A stretch of DNA of 64,000 bases from Bacteroidaceae bacterium (lineage in GTDB: Bacteria > Bacteroidota > Bacteroidia > Bacteroidales > Bacteroidaceae): the NCBI GenBank assembly GCA_024398635.1, contig JAKSIV010000005.1, forward strand, positions 1 to 64,000, in the 5' to 3' direction. The notes below the pieces were generated by a model. It worked only from the letters and a program-made list of their open reading frames with translations, had not been told where the DNA came from and made no database searches. A program made the translations under genes and the position numbers. Shown here piece by piece: positions 9,138-18,946 of the stretch. Position 1 is the first letter of the stretch, and the number at the start of each line of letters is the position of its first letter.

Positions 9138-9457
9138 TACTTGATCTCCTCTCCTGATTTCTTTGAATAACGTACTGTCTTACCCTCAGCGTTTTTCTTG
9201 CGACCGATACGAGCAGGTGCTCCGGTCTTGGGATCAACGGGGTTGAGGTTTGAAATGTGGATAGGCGCCTCCTGCTTGATGATGCCACCCTGAGGATTCT
9301 TGGCGCTGGGCTTGGTGTGCTTGGAGACGAAATTAACGCCTTCAACAATGGCCCTCTGTTCCTTAACGAGCACCTTCAGAACCTTACCGGTCTTACCTTT
9401 ATCCTCACCAGCATTGACGAAGACGGTGTCGTTCTTTTTAATATGTAACTTACTCAT
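9137..9457 (-). CDS. rplX: 50S ribosomal protein L24
   Basis: Assembly-initiator protein near the exit tunnel. 106 residues with an N-terminal KOW motif ([25 protein letters not shown]) and [15 protein letters not shown]. Stop codon shares one base with the rplE start. Confidence 0.97.
   Translation of the reverse strand: MSKLHIKKNDTVFVNAGEDKGKTGKVLKVLVKEQRAIVEGVNFVSKHTKPSAKNPQGGIIKQEAPIHISNLNPVDPKTGAPARIGRKKNAEGKTVRYSKKSGEEIK
9138..9156 (-). promoter_or_regulatory. Strong Shine-Dalgarno sequence of rplE
   Basis: The minus strand reads AGGAGAGGAGATCAAGTA then ATG: a GAGGAG core with 8-base spacing, inside the last codons of rplX. The TAATG stop-start overlap suggests translational coupling as well. 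Confidence 0.65.
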
Positions 9458-9476
9458 TACTCTTTACTTTTTTTGA

Positions 9477-9842
9477 TTAAAGTACTTCAGGAGCCAATGA
9501 AACCACCTTCATGTTGACGGCACGCAGTTCACGAGCCACCGGACCGAAGATACGGCTTCCTTTGATTTCACCTGTATTAGCCAGAAGCACGCAGGCATTG
9601 TCATCGAAACGGATGTAAGAACCGTCAGCGCGACGGATCTCCTTCTTGGTACGAACTACCAGTGCCTTTGAAACGGTACCCTTCTTCATATCGCTTGAAG
9701 GGATAACGCTCTTAACGGTAACTACGATGGTGTCACCGACTGTTGCGTAACGCTTCTTGGTTCCGCCAAGTACACGGATGCAGAGGCACTCCTTAGCGCC
9801 GCTGTTGTCACAAACTGTGAGTCTGGATTCTGTCTGTATCAT
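9477..9842 (-). CDS. rplN: 50S ribosomal protein L14
   Basis: Subunit-interface protein. 121 residues, starting [18 protein letters not shown], with the L14 signature around [24 protein letters not shown]. Two bases after rpsQ. Confidence 0.97.
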   Translation of the reverse strand: MIQTESRLTVCDNSGAKECLCIRVLGGTKKRYATVGDTIVVTVKSVIPSSDMKKGTVSKALVVRTKKEIRRADGSYIRFDDNACVLLANTGEIKGSRIFGPVARELRAVNMKVVSLAPEVL

Positions 9843-9844
9843 GA

Positions 9845-10102
9845 TTACTTAGCCTTTTCAACGATTTCTGTTAATCTCCATCTCTTAGTCTTGCTCAGAG
9901 GACGAGTCTCCATGATGCGGACGGTATCGCCGATACCGCACTCGTTGTTCTCGTCATGAACATGGTACTTTTTCGTCTTGCGAACGAACTTACCATAAAT
10001 AGGGTGCTTCTCCTTGAAGACTGACAGAACCACAACGGTCTTGTCCATCTTGTCGCTGATCACGACACCCTGGCGCTCTTTGCGCAAATTTCTATCATTC
10101 AT
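9845..10102 (-). CDS. rpsQ: 30S ribosomal protein S17
   Basis: Primary 16S-binding OB-fold protein. 85 residues: [32 protein letters not shown] and [21 protein letters not shown] partial Shine-Dalgarno (AGAGG, 4 bases from the ATG) precedes it. Confidence 0.97.
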   Translation of the reverse strand: MNDRNLRKERQGVVISDKMDKTVVVLSVFKEKHPIYGKFVRKTKKYHVHDENNECGIGDTVRIMETRPLSKTKRWRLTEIVEKAK

Positions 10103-10114
10103 AGAACCTCTTTT

Positions 10115-10309
10115 TTACTTGTTAAGTTCCCTCTTTCTCAGCTCAGTCTTCATTCTGGCGATTGTCTTGCGAAGCTTGGCAATCTGAGAAGGATTCTCCA
10201 GCGGAGAAATGGCATGATTCAAACCCATCATCTTGTAGTTAGCTGATTCGGTCTCAATGCGCTCGATCAACTCCTGAGTTGACAGCTCTCTGATTTCAGT
10301 ATTCTTCAT
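10115..10309 (-). CDS. rpmC: 50S ribosomal protein L29
   Basis: Exit-tunnel rim protein that helps dock trigger factor and SRP. 64 residues, two long helices: MKNTEIRELSTQELIERI and the KLRKTIARMKTELRKRE end. Between rplP and rpsQ. Confidence 0.96.
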   Translation of the reverse strand: MKNTEIRELSTQELIERIETESANYKMMGLNHAISPLENPSQIAKLRKTIARMKTELRKRELNK

Positions 10310-10324
10310 AATGAACGGGCTTGA

Positions 10325-10756
10325 TTAGTTTTCATTCTTAAAGTCATAGTCACGTCTTACAACCAGCTTGGTTGTAACGGGAAGCTTCTGAGCGGCCAGA
10401 CGGAGAGCCTCTTTGGCAACGGCAAAGGGTACGCCATCAGCCTCAATGATGATACGTCCGGGAGTGATGGGGAATACGTAACCTTCTACGTCACCCTTAC
10501 CTTTACCCATACGTACATCCAAAGGCTTCTTTGTAATAGGTTTGTCCGGGAAGATTCTGATCCAGATCTGACCCTGACGCTGCATGTAACGTGTTACTGC
10601 GACACGAGCAGCCTCAATCTGCCTACCGGTGATCCAGCAAGTGTCAAGAGACTTGATGCCGAATGAACCGAAAGCAAGCTGGTTGCCACGCATGGCATTT
10701 CCCTTGCAACGGCCTTTCTGCATTCTTCTGTATTTTGTCCTCTTAGGCTGTAACAT
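10325..10756 (-). CDS. rplP: 50S ribosomal protein L16
   Basis: Protein near the A-site tRNA elbow. 143 residues: [16 protein letters not shown], the family signature around [26 protein letters not shown], and a C-terminal [10 protein letters not shown]. The Arg near position 81 that is hydroxylated in E. coli falls in this conserved block; no hydroxylase gene is in the window. Confidence 0.97.
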   Translation of the reverse strand: MLQPKRTKYRRMQKGRCKGNAMRGNQLAFGSFGIKSLDTCWITGRQIEAARVAVTRYMQRQGQIWIRIFPDKPITKKPLDVRMGKGKGDVEGYVFPITPGRIIIEADGVPFAVAKEALRLAAQKLPVTTKLVVRRDYDFKNEN

Positions 10757-10790
10757 AATTCGATCTAATGTTTCAGTTTAACAATTGCAA

Positions 10791-11510
10791 TCAGCGATTG
10801 CTTCTGTTTCTCTTCTTGAAAGGTTTTCCACCACGCTCGCCGCCACGGCTCATCTCCTTTGACTGAGTGAAGTTGGGGGCAAGATCCTTCTTTCCATAAA
10901 CCTCTCCACGGCAGATCCATACCTTGATTCCGTGAACGCCAACCTTTGTGATGGCACCTACCTGACAGTAGTCAATGTCAGCACGGAAAGTATGCAGCGG
11001 GGTACGACCCTCCTTATACATCTCCGAACGAGCAATTTCAGCACCGTTCAGACGGCCTGAAATCTGAACCTTGATACCTTCGGCACCCATACGCATGGTG
11101 TTCTGGATAGCCATCTTGATGGCACGGCGGTAAGCGATCTTACCTTCAACCTGGCGAGCGATGTTGTTAGCTACGATAACAGCGTCGAGCTCAGGCTTCT
11201 TAACCTCAAAAATGTTGATCTGGATCTCCTTATCGGTGATCTTCTTCAACTCCTCCTTAAGCTTGTCAACCTCTGAGCCGTTCTTACCGATGATCAGACC
11301 CGGACGGGCTGTGCATACGGTGATAGTAACGAGCTTGAGTGTGCGCTCAATGACAATACGGGATATGCTGGCCTTTGCCAGACGGGCATTCAGATACTTG
11401 CGAATCTCGCTGTCCTCAACCAGACGCTCGTCATATTTGCCGAACCAACTGGAATCCCAACCTCTGATAATTCCCAAACGGTTGCTAACCGGATTAACTT
11501 TCTGTCCCAT
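10791..11510 (-). CDS. rpsC: 30S ribosomal protein S3
   Basis: mRNA-entry protein with helicase activity. 239 residues: N-terminal part [22 protein letters not shown] domain with [15 protein letters not shown]-terminal domain [14 protein letters not shown]. It ends in a basic tail ([11 protein letters not shown]). The ATG follows AGGAG with 6-base spacing, a clear Shine-Dalgarno, and lies 3 bases after the rplV stop. Confidence 0.97.
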   Translation of the reverse strand: MGQKVNPVSNRLGIIRGWDSSWFGKYDERLVEDSEIRKYLNARLAKASISRIVIERTLKLVTITVCTARPGLIIGKNGSEVDKLKEELKKITDKEIQINIFEVKKPELDAVIVANNIARQVEGKIAYRRAIKMAIQNTMRMGAEGIKVQISGRLNGAEIARSEMYKEGRTPLHTFRADIDYCQVGAITKVGVHGIKVWICRGEVYGKKDLAPNFTQSKEMSRGGERGGKPFKKRNRSNR

Positions 11511-11526
11511 TTCTTACTCCTGATTG
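11511..11526 (-). promoter_or_regulatory. Strong Shine-Dalgarno sequence of rpsC
   Basis: The minus strand reads CAGGAGTAAGAA then ATG. The AGGAG overlaps the last codons of rplV. Confidence 0.6.
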
Positions 11527-11936
11527 TCGTTAGTACTTGTTGCAGCTGCCTTAGTATCCACAAAAAGCGAAATATGATTTGAACGCTTGCGGATACGGTA
11601 ACCTCTACCCTGCGGGGCGGGTCTCAATCTCTTAAGGGTTACACCCTCATCAACGTAAGCCTTGGTGACGAACAGTTCGCCAGCCTCAGCCTTGCGCTCA
11701 TTCTTCTGCTCCCAATTGGCAATAGCTGAACGAAGCACCTTTTCTACATCTTTCGAAGCAGCCTTATTTGAATAACGCAGCGTGCCAAGAGCTCTGTTAA
11801 CCTCCATACCACGAATCATGTCTACAACGAGACGCATCTTGCGGGGTGATGAAGGAACATCGTTCAGCTTGGCAAAGTACTGTGACTTCTTAGCCTCCTT
11901 AATCTTCTCGGCTGCCAAATGTTTTCTGTTTCCCAT
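11514..11936 (-). CDS. rplV: 50S ribosomal protein L22
   Basis: Lines the exit tunnel with an extended beta hairpin. 140 residues: [17 protein letters not shown], tunnel hairpin [22 protein letters not shown]. The N-terminal extension ([17 protein letters not shown]) and a Ser/Thr/Asn tail make it longer than the 110-residue E. coli protein. Confidence 0.97.
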   Translation of the reverse strand: MGNRKHLAAEKIKEAKKSQYFAKLNDVPSSPRKMRLVVDMIRGMEVNRALGTLRYSNKAASKDVEKVLRSAIANWEQKNERKAEAGELFVTKAYVDEGVTLKRLRPAPQGRGYRIRKRSNHISLFVDTKAAATSTNDNQE

Positions 11937-11972
11937 TATCTTTATTTATTTATTTCAAATAAACAATGAAGC

Positions 11973-12239
11973 TTATTTCCTGTTGCCTGAGTGGCCACGG
12001 AATGTACGGGTGGGAGCAAACTCGCCGAGCTTGTGTCCAACCATGTTCTCCGTGATGTAAACAGGGATAAACTTGTTACCATTATGAACTGCGATGGTAT
12101 GGCCCACGAAATCGGGGGATATCATCGATGCCCTAGCCCAAGTCTTAACAACAACCTTCTTGCCGCTTTCGTTCATGGCAAGCACCTTGTCCTCGAGCTT
12201 CTTGTAAATATACGGACCTTTCTTAAGTGAACGTGTCAT
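11973..12239 (-). CDS. rpsS: 30S ribosomal protein S19
   Basis: Head protein that bridges with S13. 88 residues: [37 protein letters not shown] and the [16 protein letters not shown] signature. Between rplB and rplV. Confidence 0.97.
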   Translation of the reverse strand: MTRSLKKGPYIYKKLEDKVLAMNESGKKVVVKTWARASMISPDFVGHTIAVHNGNKFIPVYITENMVGHKLGEFAPTRTFRGHSGNRK

Positions 12240-12258
12240 TTTGTACTCAGGTTAAAAG

Positions 12259-13086
12259 TTATTTCTTATTGGCTCTCTCGATGATATACTTCGTTGAGCT
12301 CTTCTTGGGATGTCTGGTCTTGAGACCCTTTGCGTACAAGCCCTTGCGTGAACGCGGGTGTCCACCTGACTGACGGCCTTCACCACCACCCATCGGGTGA
12401 TCGTGCGGGTTCATAACAACACCACGGTTGTGAGGACGACGTCCTAACCAGCGAGAACGGCCGGCCTTACCGGACTGCTCAAGAGCATGGTCAGAATTAC
12501 CTACACTACCGATTGTAGCCTTGCAGGCTCCCAGTATTCTGCGAACCTCACCTGAAGGAAGCTTGATGACACAGTAGTCACCTTCCTTAGAAGTCAGCTG
12601 GGCAAAATTTCCGGCTGAGCGGACGAGAGCTGCACCCTGACCGGGACGCAGTTCGATGTTGTGAATCACAGTACCCACGGGAATATCCTTAAGTGCAAGA
12701 GCGTTACCGATTTCAGGAGCTGCTTTCTCACCTGACATCAGTGTAGCGCCTACCTCAAGACCGTTAGGTGCAATGATATACCTCTTCTCTCCGTCTGCAT
12801 AGAACAACAGAGCGATACGTGCCGAACGGTTCGGATCGTACTCGATTGTCTTGACAGTTGCCGGAACCCCATCCTTATTTCTCTTGAAATCTATGATACG
12901 GAATTTACGCTTGTGACCACCGCCGATGTAGCGGGCAGTCATCTTACCGTCGTTGTTACGACCGCCGGTAGCGAGCTTTCCGAATACAAGAGACTTTTCT
13001 GGTACCGATGCAGTAATCTCCTCAAAAGTACCAATAATCTTGTGTCTTTGACCCGGGGTTGTGGGTTTGAATTTACGTACTGCCAT
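12259..13086 (-). CDS. rplB: 50S ribosomal protein L2
   Basis: Needed for subunit association and peptidyl-transferase assembly. 275 residues: [18 protein letters not shown]3-like core, and [25 protein letters not shown] loop with the conserved His ([11 protein letters not shown]). The basic end is [20 protein letters not shown]. Start ATG is 5 bases after rplW. Confidence 0.97.
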   Translation of the reverse strand: MAVRKFKPTTPGQRHKIIGTFEEITASVPEKSLVFGKLATGGRNNDGKMTARYIGGGHKRKFRIIDFKRNKDGVPATVKTIEYDPNRSARIALLFYADGEKRYIIAPNGLEVGATLMSGEKAAPEIGNALALKDIPVGTVIHNIELRPGQGAALVRSAGNFAQLTSKEGDYCVIKLPSGEVRRILGACKATIGSVGNSDHALEQSGKAGRSRWLGRRPHNRGVVMNPHDHPMGGGEGRQSGGHPRSRKGLYAKGLKTRHPKKSSTKYIIERANKK

Positions 13087-13091
13087 CTTTA

Positions 13092-13385
13092 TTAAATGTT
13101 GCTATAAAAATCAATTGTATCACCCTCCTTCAAAGTAACTATTGCCTTCTTATAGGCATTAGCCTGACCCTTTGACAGGCCACGGCGGGTGTAACGGGAC
13201 TTGGTCTTGCCCATGTAGTATGACGTATTGACATCAACGACAGTGACATTATACAGGTCCTCTATCTCCTTCTTAATCTCCAGTTTGTTGGCTTCAGGGC
13301 GAACGATGAAACCGAACCTGTTGGGGAACTTCTCGGTAATGGAGTTCATTTTCTCCGTTACAAGGGGTTTAACTATATATCCCAT
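13092..13385 (-). CDS. rplW: 50S ribosomal protein L23
   Basis: Exit-tunnel rim protein, docking site for trigger factor and SRP. 97 residues from the ATG at 13385 ([19 protein letters not shown]). A TTG two codons upstream extends the frame. The ATG was chosen because AAGGAGG lies exactly 7 bases before it and because the family begins here. Includes [17 protein letters not shown]. Confidence 0.96.
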   Translation of the reverse strand: MGYIVKPLVTEKMNSITEKFPNRFGFIVRPEANKLEIKKEIEDLYNVTVVDVNTSYYMGKTKSRYTRRGLSKGQANAYKKAIVTLKEGDTIDFYSNI

Positions 13386-13403
13386 GATCAAGCCTCCTTA
13401 TTT
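13386..13403 (-). promoter_or_regulatory. Strong Shine-Dalgarno sequence of rplW
   Basis: The minus strand reads ATAAGGAGGCTTGATC then ATG: AAGGAGG with 7-base spacing. It supports the ATG at 13385 over the upstream TTG. Confidence 0.7.
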
Positions 13404-14027
13404 GTCTAATATACCGTTGATGACGTTAATCGCATTCTCAGTCACGACAAGAGCGTCAGCGTTCAGAATACTGTAAGTATTTACTGATGAAGCGTTGACG
13501 ACCTTGGTGCCCTGTAAATTTCGGGCCGACAAAGTTACGACATTATTGCTCTCGGGCAGGATGAACAAAGATTTCTTATCACAAACTTTAAGATTGTTTA
13601 ATATTTCTACAAAGTTCTTGGTCTTGGGTGCCTCAAAACTGAAGTCCTCAACTATGATAAGAGCGTTCTCCTTAACCTTATATGAAAGAGCAGACTTGCG
13701 GGCAAGCTGTTTCTCCTTCTTGTTTACCTTGAAGCTGTAATCACGGGGCTTGGGACCGAACACGCGGGCACCACCTACCAATACAGGTGAGTTGATATCA
13801 CCGCGACGAGCACCGCCACCACCTTTCTGACGGCCCAGTTTCTTGGTTGAACCGCTGATTTCACTTCTCTCTTTTGACTTGTGCGTACCCTGACGCTGGT
13901 TAGCCATGAACTGCTTCACATCCAGGTAGATGGAGTGATCGTTGGGCTCAATGCCAAAAACAGCATCGTTAAGGACTACCTTTCTGCCGGTATCCTCACC
14001 TTTTATATTTAATACACTAAGTTCCAT
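13398..14027 (-). CDS. rplD: 50S ribosomal protein L4
   Basis: Exit-tunnel protein with a long internal loop. 209 residues: [17 protein letters not shown], the loop with [33 protein letters not shown] (in part [13 protein letters not shown]), and [19 protein letters not shown]. In E. coli L4 represses the S10 operon. The ATG overlaps the rplC stop by one base. Confidence 0.97.
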   Translation of the reverse strand: MELSVLNIKGEDTGRKVVLNDAVFGIEPNDHSIYLDVKQFMANQRQGTHKSKERSEISGSTKKLGRQKGGGGARRGDINSPVLVGGARVFGPKPRDYSFKVNKKEKQLARKSALSYKVKENALIIVEDFSFEAPKTKNFVEILNNLKVCDKKSLFILPESNNVVTLSARNLQGTKVVNASSVNTYSILNADALVVTENAINVINGILDK

Positions 14028-14644
14028 TACCTCAGAATTGAAACGATTGAACCTTTATAACCCGGAATAGAACCCTTGATAAGAAGGAGGTTGTGCTCCG
14101 GAATAACCTTAAGAACCTGAAGGTTCTGAGTAGTCACGCGCTCATTACCCATGTGACCGGCCATACGCATGCCCTTGAACACCTTTGCGGGATAAGAGCA
14201 GGCACCGATTGAACCGGGCTTACGGCCGCGGTTATGCTGACCGTGGGTCTGCTGACCTACGCCACCGAATCCGTGTCTCTTAACGACACCCTGGTAGCCA
14301 TGACCTTTTGATACTGCAACGACGTCAACAAAGTTTGCATCATTGAACAACTCGACGGTAAGAACATCACCCAGATTGAGTGAACCGTCAAAATCCTTGA
14401 ACTCGGCCAAGTGTCTCTTGGGAGTTACACCAGCTTTCTTGAAGTGTCCCATGAGGGCATTTGTGGTGTTCTTTTCCTTGGCATCCTCGAAGCCAAGCTG
14501 AACAGCCTCATAGCCATCCTTCTCAACACTCTTGATCTGAGTAACCACGCAAGGACCTGCTTCGATAACGGTGCATGGAACATTCTTTCCATCAGCACCG
14601 AAGACCGATGTCATACCGATCTTTTTTCCTAATAATCCTGGCAT
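14027..14644 (-). CDS. rplC: 50S ribosomal protein L3
   Basis: Early assembly protein reaching toward the peptidyl-transferase centre. 205 residues: [20 protein letters not shown], the signature around [45 protein letters not shown] (in part) and the ILR terminus. Stop shares a base with the rplD start (TAATG). Confidence 0.97.
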   Translation of the reverse strand: MPGLLGKKIGMTSVFGADGKNVPCTVIEAGPCVVTQIKSVEKDGYEAVQLGFEDAKEKNTTNALMGHFKKAGVTPKRHLAEFKDFDGSLNLGDVLTVELFNDANFVDVVAVSKGHGYQGVVKRHGFGGVGQQTHGQHNRGRKPGSIGACSYPAKVFKGMRMAGHMGNERVTTQNLQVLKVIPEHNLLLIKGSIPGYKGSIVSILR

Positions 14645-14693
14645 TTCAAATATTAATTAAGTTACTGTAAATAATTTGTTTCAATCTCCAATA

Positions 14694-14999
14694 TCAAACC
14701 TTGATCTCAACCTCTACACCGCTGGGGAGCTCGAGTTTCATCAAAGCGTCAACAGTCTTTGCAGTTGAGCTGTAGATATCAATCAGTCTCTTGAATGAAG
14801 AGAGCTGGAACTGCTCACGTGACTTCTTGTTTACGAATGTTGAACGGTTAACAGTGAAGATACGCTTGTGTGTGGGAAGTGGAATAGGACCGCTTACTAC
14901 AGCACCGGTAGCCTTAACTGTCTTGACGATCTTCTCGGCTGACTTATCAACCAGATTGTGGTCGTAAGATTTCAGTTTGATTCTGATTTTCTGACTCAT
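14694..14999 (-). CDS. rpsJ: 30S ribosomal protein S10
   Basis: Head protein, also the NusG/NusE transcription partner in E. coli. 101 residues: [21 protein letters not shown] and the signature around [28 protein letters not shown] (in part). It follows fusA after an 89-base gap, which contains no TAnnTTTG promoter that I could find. The str and S10 blocks are therefore probably cotranscribed. Confidence 0.97.
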   Translation of the reverse strand: MSQKIRIKLKSYDHNLVDKSAEKIVKTVKATGAVVSGPIPLPTHKRIFTVNRSTFVNKKSREQFQLSSFKRLIDIYSSTAKTVDALMKLELPSGVEVEIKV

Positions 15000-15088
15000 T
15001 GTTTAAGTTTTATTTGTTATTATTCATTTTTTGCAGCTCCCGATAAGAGTCATTTGCTATCTGAAAGCCGCGTTCTCTCTTATACCTA

Positions 15089-17206
15089 TTATAACAGTGA
15101 AACGTTACCGCCCTGCTCTTCAACAACCTGCTTTGCGAGAGCCTTGGAAACCTCGGCGTGACGCTCGTAAGACATTGAAGAAGTAGCACGACCTGAAGTG
15201 ATGGTACGCAGAGCTGTTACATATCCGAACATCTCGGCAAGAGGCACGTGTGCCTTGACAACCTTGGCACCCGAATGGTTAGTCTCCATACCCTCAACCT
15301 GGCCACGGCGCTTATTAAGGTCACCGATTACGTTACCCATGCTCTCCTCGGGAGTTACAACCTCAAGTGCCATGATAGGCTCGGTCAGACCGGGAGCGGC
15401 CTTAACACAAGCGTTACGGAACGCGTTGGTTGCACAAACCTCGAATGAGAGGGCATCGGAATCAACCGGATGATACTTACCATCCAGAACAGTAACCTTG
15501 AGTGAATCCATAGGAGCACCTATCAGAACGCCATTCTTCATAGCGTTGATGAAGCCCTTTTCGATAGCAGGCAGGTAGGTCTTAGGCAGAGCCTCACCCT
15601 TGGTGGCATCGATGAACTGAAGTCCGCCCTTCCAATCCTCATCGGCAGGACCGATTTCAACGACGATGCAAGCGTAATGACCCTTACCACCAGTCTGCTT
15701 CTTGTACTCTTCACGAAGCTGGACAGTCTTGGAAATGGACTCTTTGTAGCTAACCTGAGGACGACCCTGGTTGCACTCTACACCGAATTCACGTTTCAGA
15801 CGGTCAATAATAATATCAAGGTGAAGCTCACCCATACCTGAGATCAGAGTCTGTCCGGACTCCTCATCAACCTTTACGGTAAATGTGGGATCCTCTTCGG
15901 CCAGACGTGCCAGACCATCAGAGAGCTTGCTCATATCCTTCTCGGTCTTGGGCTCAACAGCAATGCTGATCACAGGATCCGGAAAGTCCATGCTCTCAAG
16001 TACCAACGGTGCTGTCTCATCGCAGAGAGTATCACCAGTACGGATATCCTTAAGAGCTACAACTGCACCTATATCACCTGCAGCAACCTCATCAACCTGA
16101 ATCTGCTTCTTAGAGTACATCTGGAACAGACGGCTTACACGCTCCTTCTTACCCGAACGGGTATTGTAGATGTAGCTTCCGGCTGTTACCTTACCTGAAT
16201 ATACTCTGAAGAAGATGAGACGACCCACATAGGGGTCAACTGCAATCTTGAATGCAAGAGCGGCTGTCTTCTCGTCAGAACTGGGATTACGATGTATAAT
16301 CTCATCTTCTGATCCGGGCAGGAAACCGTCAACACCACCGCAATCGATGGGTGAAGGAAGGAATGCGCATACATAGTCAAGCAGAGGCTGAACGCCCTTG
16401 TTGCGGAAAGATGTACCGCAAACCACGGGAACCAGCTTCTGGCATAATGTACCCTTGCGTACTGCACGGAGAATCTCAGCTTCGGTGATGGCTGTAGGAT
16501 CATCAAGATACTTCTCCATCAACTCTTCATCAAAATCAGCAGCCTTCTCAAGAAGGTTTTCACGCCACTGCTGGGCTTCGTCGACCTGATCTGCAGGAAT
16601 ATCCTCAACGGTATACTCAGCACCAAGTGTCTCGTCGCGCCAGTAGATGGCCTTCATTTTAATAAGGTCTATGACACCCTCGAAAGCCTCCTCCTGACCG
16701 ATAGGAATTTCAACCGGGCAAGCGTTAGCCTTAAGGATTTCCTTCATCTGTGTGATGACTCCAAAGAAGTCAGCACCTGAGCGGTCCATCTTATTGACAT
16801 AACCCAGACGGGGAACGCCATACTTGCTAGCCTGATGCCATACAGTCTCGGACTGGGGCTGTACGCCACCTACTGCACAGAACACTGCAACTGCACCGTC
16901 AAGAACGCGGAGCGAACGCTCCACCTCGGCTGTAAAATCCACGTGTCCCGGAGTGTCAATAAGGTTGATCTTATATGTGTTTTCCTGCCACTTCCAATGA
17001 GTGGTAACGGCAGCTGAGGTAATAGTGATGCCGCGCTCCTGCTCCTGGACCATCCAGTCCATGGTAGCGGAACCGTCATGTACCTCACCTATTTTATGTG
17101 TTAATCCCGTATAGTAAAGAATACGCTCTGAGGTCGTAGTCTTTCCGGCATCAATGTGAGCCATGATGCCGATGTTTCTCGTGAGATGTAAATCCTGATC
17201 TGCCAT
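15089..17206 (-). CDS. fusA: Elongation factor G
   Basis: Ribosomal translocase GTPase. 705 residues from the ATG at 17206 ([21 protein letters not shown]); a TTG three codons upstream was rejected. G1 [10 protein letters not shown]3 DTPGHVDF with the catalytic His, and G4 NKMD are intact. Domains II-V follow, including [18 protein letters not shown] and the domain IV loop region. It is the str-operon EF-G with all GTPase motifs; no tuf gene follows it. 9 bases after rpsG. Confidence 0.97.
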   Translation of the reverse strand: MADQDLHLTRNIGIMAHIDAGKTTTSERILYYTGLTHKIGEVHDGSATMDWMVQEQERGITITSAAVTTHWKWQENTYKINLIDTPGHVDFTAEVERSLRVLDGAVAVFCAVGGVQPQSETVWHQASKYGVPRLGYVNKMDRSGADFFGVITQMKEILKANACPVEIPIGQEEAFEGVIDLIKMKAIYWRDETLGAEYTVEDIPADQVDEAQQWRENLLEKAADFDEELMEKYLDDPTAITEAEILRAVRKGTLCQKLVPVVCGTSFRNKGVQPLLDYVCAFLPSPIDCGGVDGFLPGSEDEIIHRNPSSDEKTAALAFKIAVDPYVGRLIFFRVYSGKVTAGSYIYNTRSGKKERVSRLFQMYSKKQIQVDEVAAGDIGAVVALKDIRTGDTLCDETAPLVLESMDFPDPVISIAVEPKTEKDMSKLSDGLARLAEEDPTFTVKVDEESGQTLISGMGELHLDIIIDRLKREFGVECNQGRPQVSYKESISKTVQLREEYKKQTGGKGHYACIVVEIGPADEDWKGGLQFIDATKGEALPKTYLPAIEKGFINAMKNGVLIGAPMDSLKVTVLDGKYHPVDSDALSFEVCATNAFRNACVKAAPGLTEPIMALEVVTPEESMGNVIGDLNKRRGQVEGMETNHSGAKVVKAHVPLAEMFGYVTALRTITSGRATSSMSYERHAEVSKALAKQVVEEQGGNVSLL

Positions 17207-17215
17207 GCAGTACAA

Positions 17216-17692
17216 TTAGAATCTGAAGTGTGCAAAAGCTCTGTTGGCCTCGGCCATACGATGCATATCCTCTTTACGCTTGAAAGCGCCGCCTGTGCTG
17301 TTGAATGCGTCAACTATCTCAGCTGACAGCTTATCAGACATGGACTTACCACCACGCTTACGGGCAAATGAAATAAGGTTCTTCATTGAAATGGACTCCT
17401 TGCGGTCAGCACGGATCTCAGTAGGAACCTGGAATGTAGCACCACCAATACGGCGGGACTTAACCTCAACCTGAGGTGTAACGTTATCAAGAGCCTTCTT
17501 CCAAATCTCAAGGGCAGACATCTCCTCGTTGGGAAGCTTAGCCTTCACCTTGTCCAGGCACTCATAGAAAATTTCGAATGAAATGTTCTTCTTGCCATCA
17601 TACATGAGATGGTTCACGAACTTGGTCACTGCAACGTCGCCGAATACGGGATCCGGAAGGATGACGTGCTTTCTCGGTTTTGCTTTTCTCAT
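17216..17692 (-). CDS. rpsG: 30S ribosomal protein S7
   Basis: Nucleates assembly of the 30S head and contacts E-site mRNA. 158 residues from the ATG at 17692 ([19 protein letters not shown]). An alternative start 15 codons upstream gives a Lys/Gln-rich leader unlike the family. The signature [16 protein letters not shown] segment and the [12 protein letters not shown] end are present. A 100-base spacer separates it from rpsL. Confidence 0.96.
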   Translation of the reverse strand: MRKAKPRKHVILPDPVFGDVAVTKFVNHLMYDGKKNISFEIFYECLDKVKAKLPNEEMSALEIWKKALDNVTPQVEVKSRRIGGATFQVPTEIRADRKESISMKNLISFARKRGGKSMSDKLSAEIVDAFNSTGGAFKRKEDMHRMAEANRAFAHFRF

Positions 17693-17738
17693 TTTAAATC
17701 TTTTGTTTTGTTCGGGCTGTCGTTTTTGATTCTTCAAC

Positions 17739-17752
17739 GTCCACGCTTGGAC
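17739..17752 (-). promoter_or_regulatory. Small hairpin in the rpsL-rpsG spacer
   Basis: GTCCA-AGCG-TGGAC on the minus strand, about 47 bases before the rpsG ATG. In E. coli the rpsL-rpsG spacer is where S7 binds to autoregulate. This hairpin is a candidate equivalent, but is short and its role is inference. Confidence 0.3.
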
Positions 17753-17792
17753 ATTTACTCAACCTCAATCTACTGACCAAAACTGTTATTGA

Positions 17793-18176
17793 TTATTTCT
17801 TAGTTGCTTTAGGACGTTTAGCACCATACTTGGAACGTCTCTGGAGACGACCGTTAACGCCGGCGGTATCAAGTGTACCGCGGATGATGTGATAACGTAC
17901 ACCGGGAAGGTCCTTTACACGACCGCCGCGTACGAGCACGATTGAGTGCTCCTGAAGATTGTGACCCTCACCCGGGATGTAGGAGTTAACCTCCTTCTGG
18001 TTGGTCAGACGAACACGTGCAACCTTTCTCATGGCTGAGTTAGGTTTCTTAGGTGTCGTTGTGTAAACTCTCACGCAAACGCCTCTTCTCTGAGGGCAGG
18101 AATCCAGGGCCGGAGACTTACTCTTGTCCTCCAAGACCTGACGTCCTTTGCGTACTAACTGCTGAATTGTTGGCAT
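17793..18176 (-). CDS. rpsL: 30S ribosomal protein S12
   Basis: Decoding-centre protein. 127 residues: [31 protein letters not shown] and [20 protein letters not shown]. The Lys residues in PKKPNSA and the Asp in VKDLPGV are the wild-type, streptomycin-sensitive type; beta-methylthiolation normally targets that Asp. First gene of the large operon, about 48 bases after the predicted transcription start. Confidence 0.97.
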   Translation of the reverse strand: MPTIQQLVRKGRQVLEDKSKSPALDSCPQRRGVCVRVYTTTPKKPNSAMRKVARVRLTNQKEVNSYIPGEGHNLQEHSIVLVRGGRVKDLPGVRYHIIRGTLDTAGVNGRLQRRSKYGAKRPKATKK

Positions 18177-18229
18177 GTTTGTTTTAAATTATTATATATT
18201 TAAATAGTAAATCCAGAATTTTTGGCGTG

Positions 18230-18258
18230 CAAAGATACGGCTATTATTTTATAACGCA
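18230..18258 (-). promoter_or_regulatory. Promoter of the str-S10-spc-alpha operon
   Basis: On the minus strand TTG (18258-18256) is followed after 18 bases by TATCTTTG (18237-18230), matching the Bacteroidetes -33/-7 consensus. The predicted start at about 18225 gives a 48-base leader before rpsL. Confidence 0.65.
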
Positions 18259-18301
18259 ATGGAAAACATGTAGTTTTTGAACTTTTAACGACAAAAAGCA
18301 C

Positions 18302-18332
18302 AAAAAAGGCGGGATCAAACCGAGAACCCGCC
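18302..18332 (-). terminator. Terminator after the DUF3467 gene
   Basis: On the minus strand GGCGGG (18332-18327) pairs with CCCGCC (18313-18308) around a 13-base loop and is followed by six T (18307-18302). This separates the DUF3467 transcript from the ribosomal operon promoter just downstream. Confidence 0.8.
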
Positions 18333-18358
18333 ACAAATCATAGGAAAAAACGCGATTT

Positions 18359-18676
18359 TTAAGCCTCTCCGTGGAAGTCAGAGATGGGAGGCATATAAGT
18401 TCCCTTACGATCCTTCATTTCGATGACTCCAAAGGTATTCTCGTATTTTGCGACGTTGTCCTGAAGCGCCATGAGAAGACGTTTGGCATGCTCCGGCGAC
18501 ATGATGACACGCGACTTTACCTGAGCCTTTGCCATACCAGGAAGAATACTTATAAAATCCATTACGAACTCAGATGACGAATGAGTTATCATTGCCAAGT
18601 TTGAATATATACCCTGCGCAATCTCCTCTTTGAGTTCTATTTGCAGTTGTTTCTGCCCGTTACCATTCTGTTCCAT
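18359..18676 (-). CDS. DUF3467 family protein of unknown function
   Basis: 105 residues, predicted cytosolic, no signal peptide or membrane segment. The sequence IELKEEIAQGIYSNLAMITHSSSEF, then FISILPGMAKAQVKSRVIMSPEHAKRLL and NVAKYENTFGVIE, matches my recollection of the DUF3467 family. Members are often found next to rpsL in Bacteroidetes. Function is unknown. It has its own promoter (18715-18746) and terminator (18302-18332), so it is a separate unit in spite of its position. The family call is from memory. Confidence 0.8.
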   Translation of the reverse strand: MEQNGNGQKQLQIELKEEIAQGIYSNLAMITHSSSEFVMDFISILPGMAKAQVKSRVIMSPEHAKRLLMALQDNVAKYENTFGVIEMKDRKGTYMPPISDFHGEA

Positions 18677-18714
18677 ATTTTAATGCATTTTTTAAATCAT
18701 TCTTATCTTTATCG

Positions 18715-18746
18715 CGAAGATAGTGTTATTTGCTGAAAACCGCAAA
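18715..18746 (-). promoter_or_regulatory. Promoter of the DUF3467 gene
   Basis: On the minus strand TTTG (18746-18743), 20-base spacer, TATCTTCG (18722-18715). The -7 box has TTCG instead of TTTG, a variant also seen before the second MORN gene. The predicted leader is about 35 bases. Confidence 0.55.
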
Positions 18747-18823
18747 CACGCAATAAAGACATGCATAAATTTTCCTTACATTCAAGAATCAAAACCGATA
18801 ACGTTCGGATGATTTAATTTGAA

Positions 18824-18871
18824 GATAATTGCCGATAATTGGTGACGTTTGTTTTCTATTTGCTATATTTG
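18824..18871 (+). promoter_or_regulatory. Candidate xylE promoter with a direct repeat
   Basis: TATATTTG at 18864-18871 fits the -7 box; the nearest upstream TTG (18839-18841) leaves a 22-base spacer, slightly long. Two copies of GATAATTG (18824-18831 and 18834-18841) are spaced by exactly 10 bases, one helical turn, overlapping the -33 site. That is a plausible regulator-binding site. Confidence 0.35.
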
Positions 18872-18946
18872 CTCCACCCGGTCCGATTCCACAATTCAGA
18901 TCGGCCGGGATAAGGACTAATCAAATGTAATCTAAATAGAAACCTT

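Noticed and set aside
15000..15088. Separate promoter for the S10 block between fusA and rpsJ
   Set aside because: No TAnnTTTG or TAnnTTCG box was found on the minus strand in this 89-base gap.
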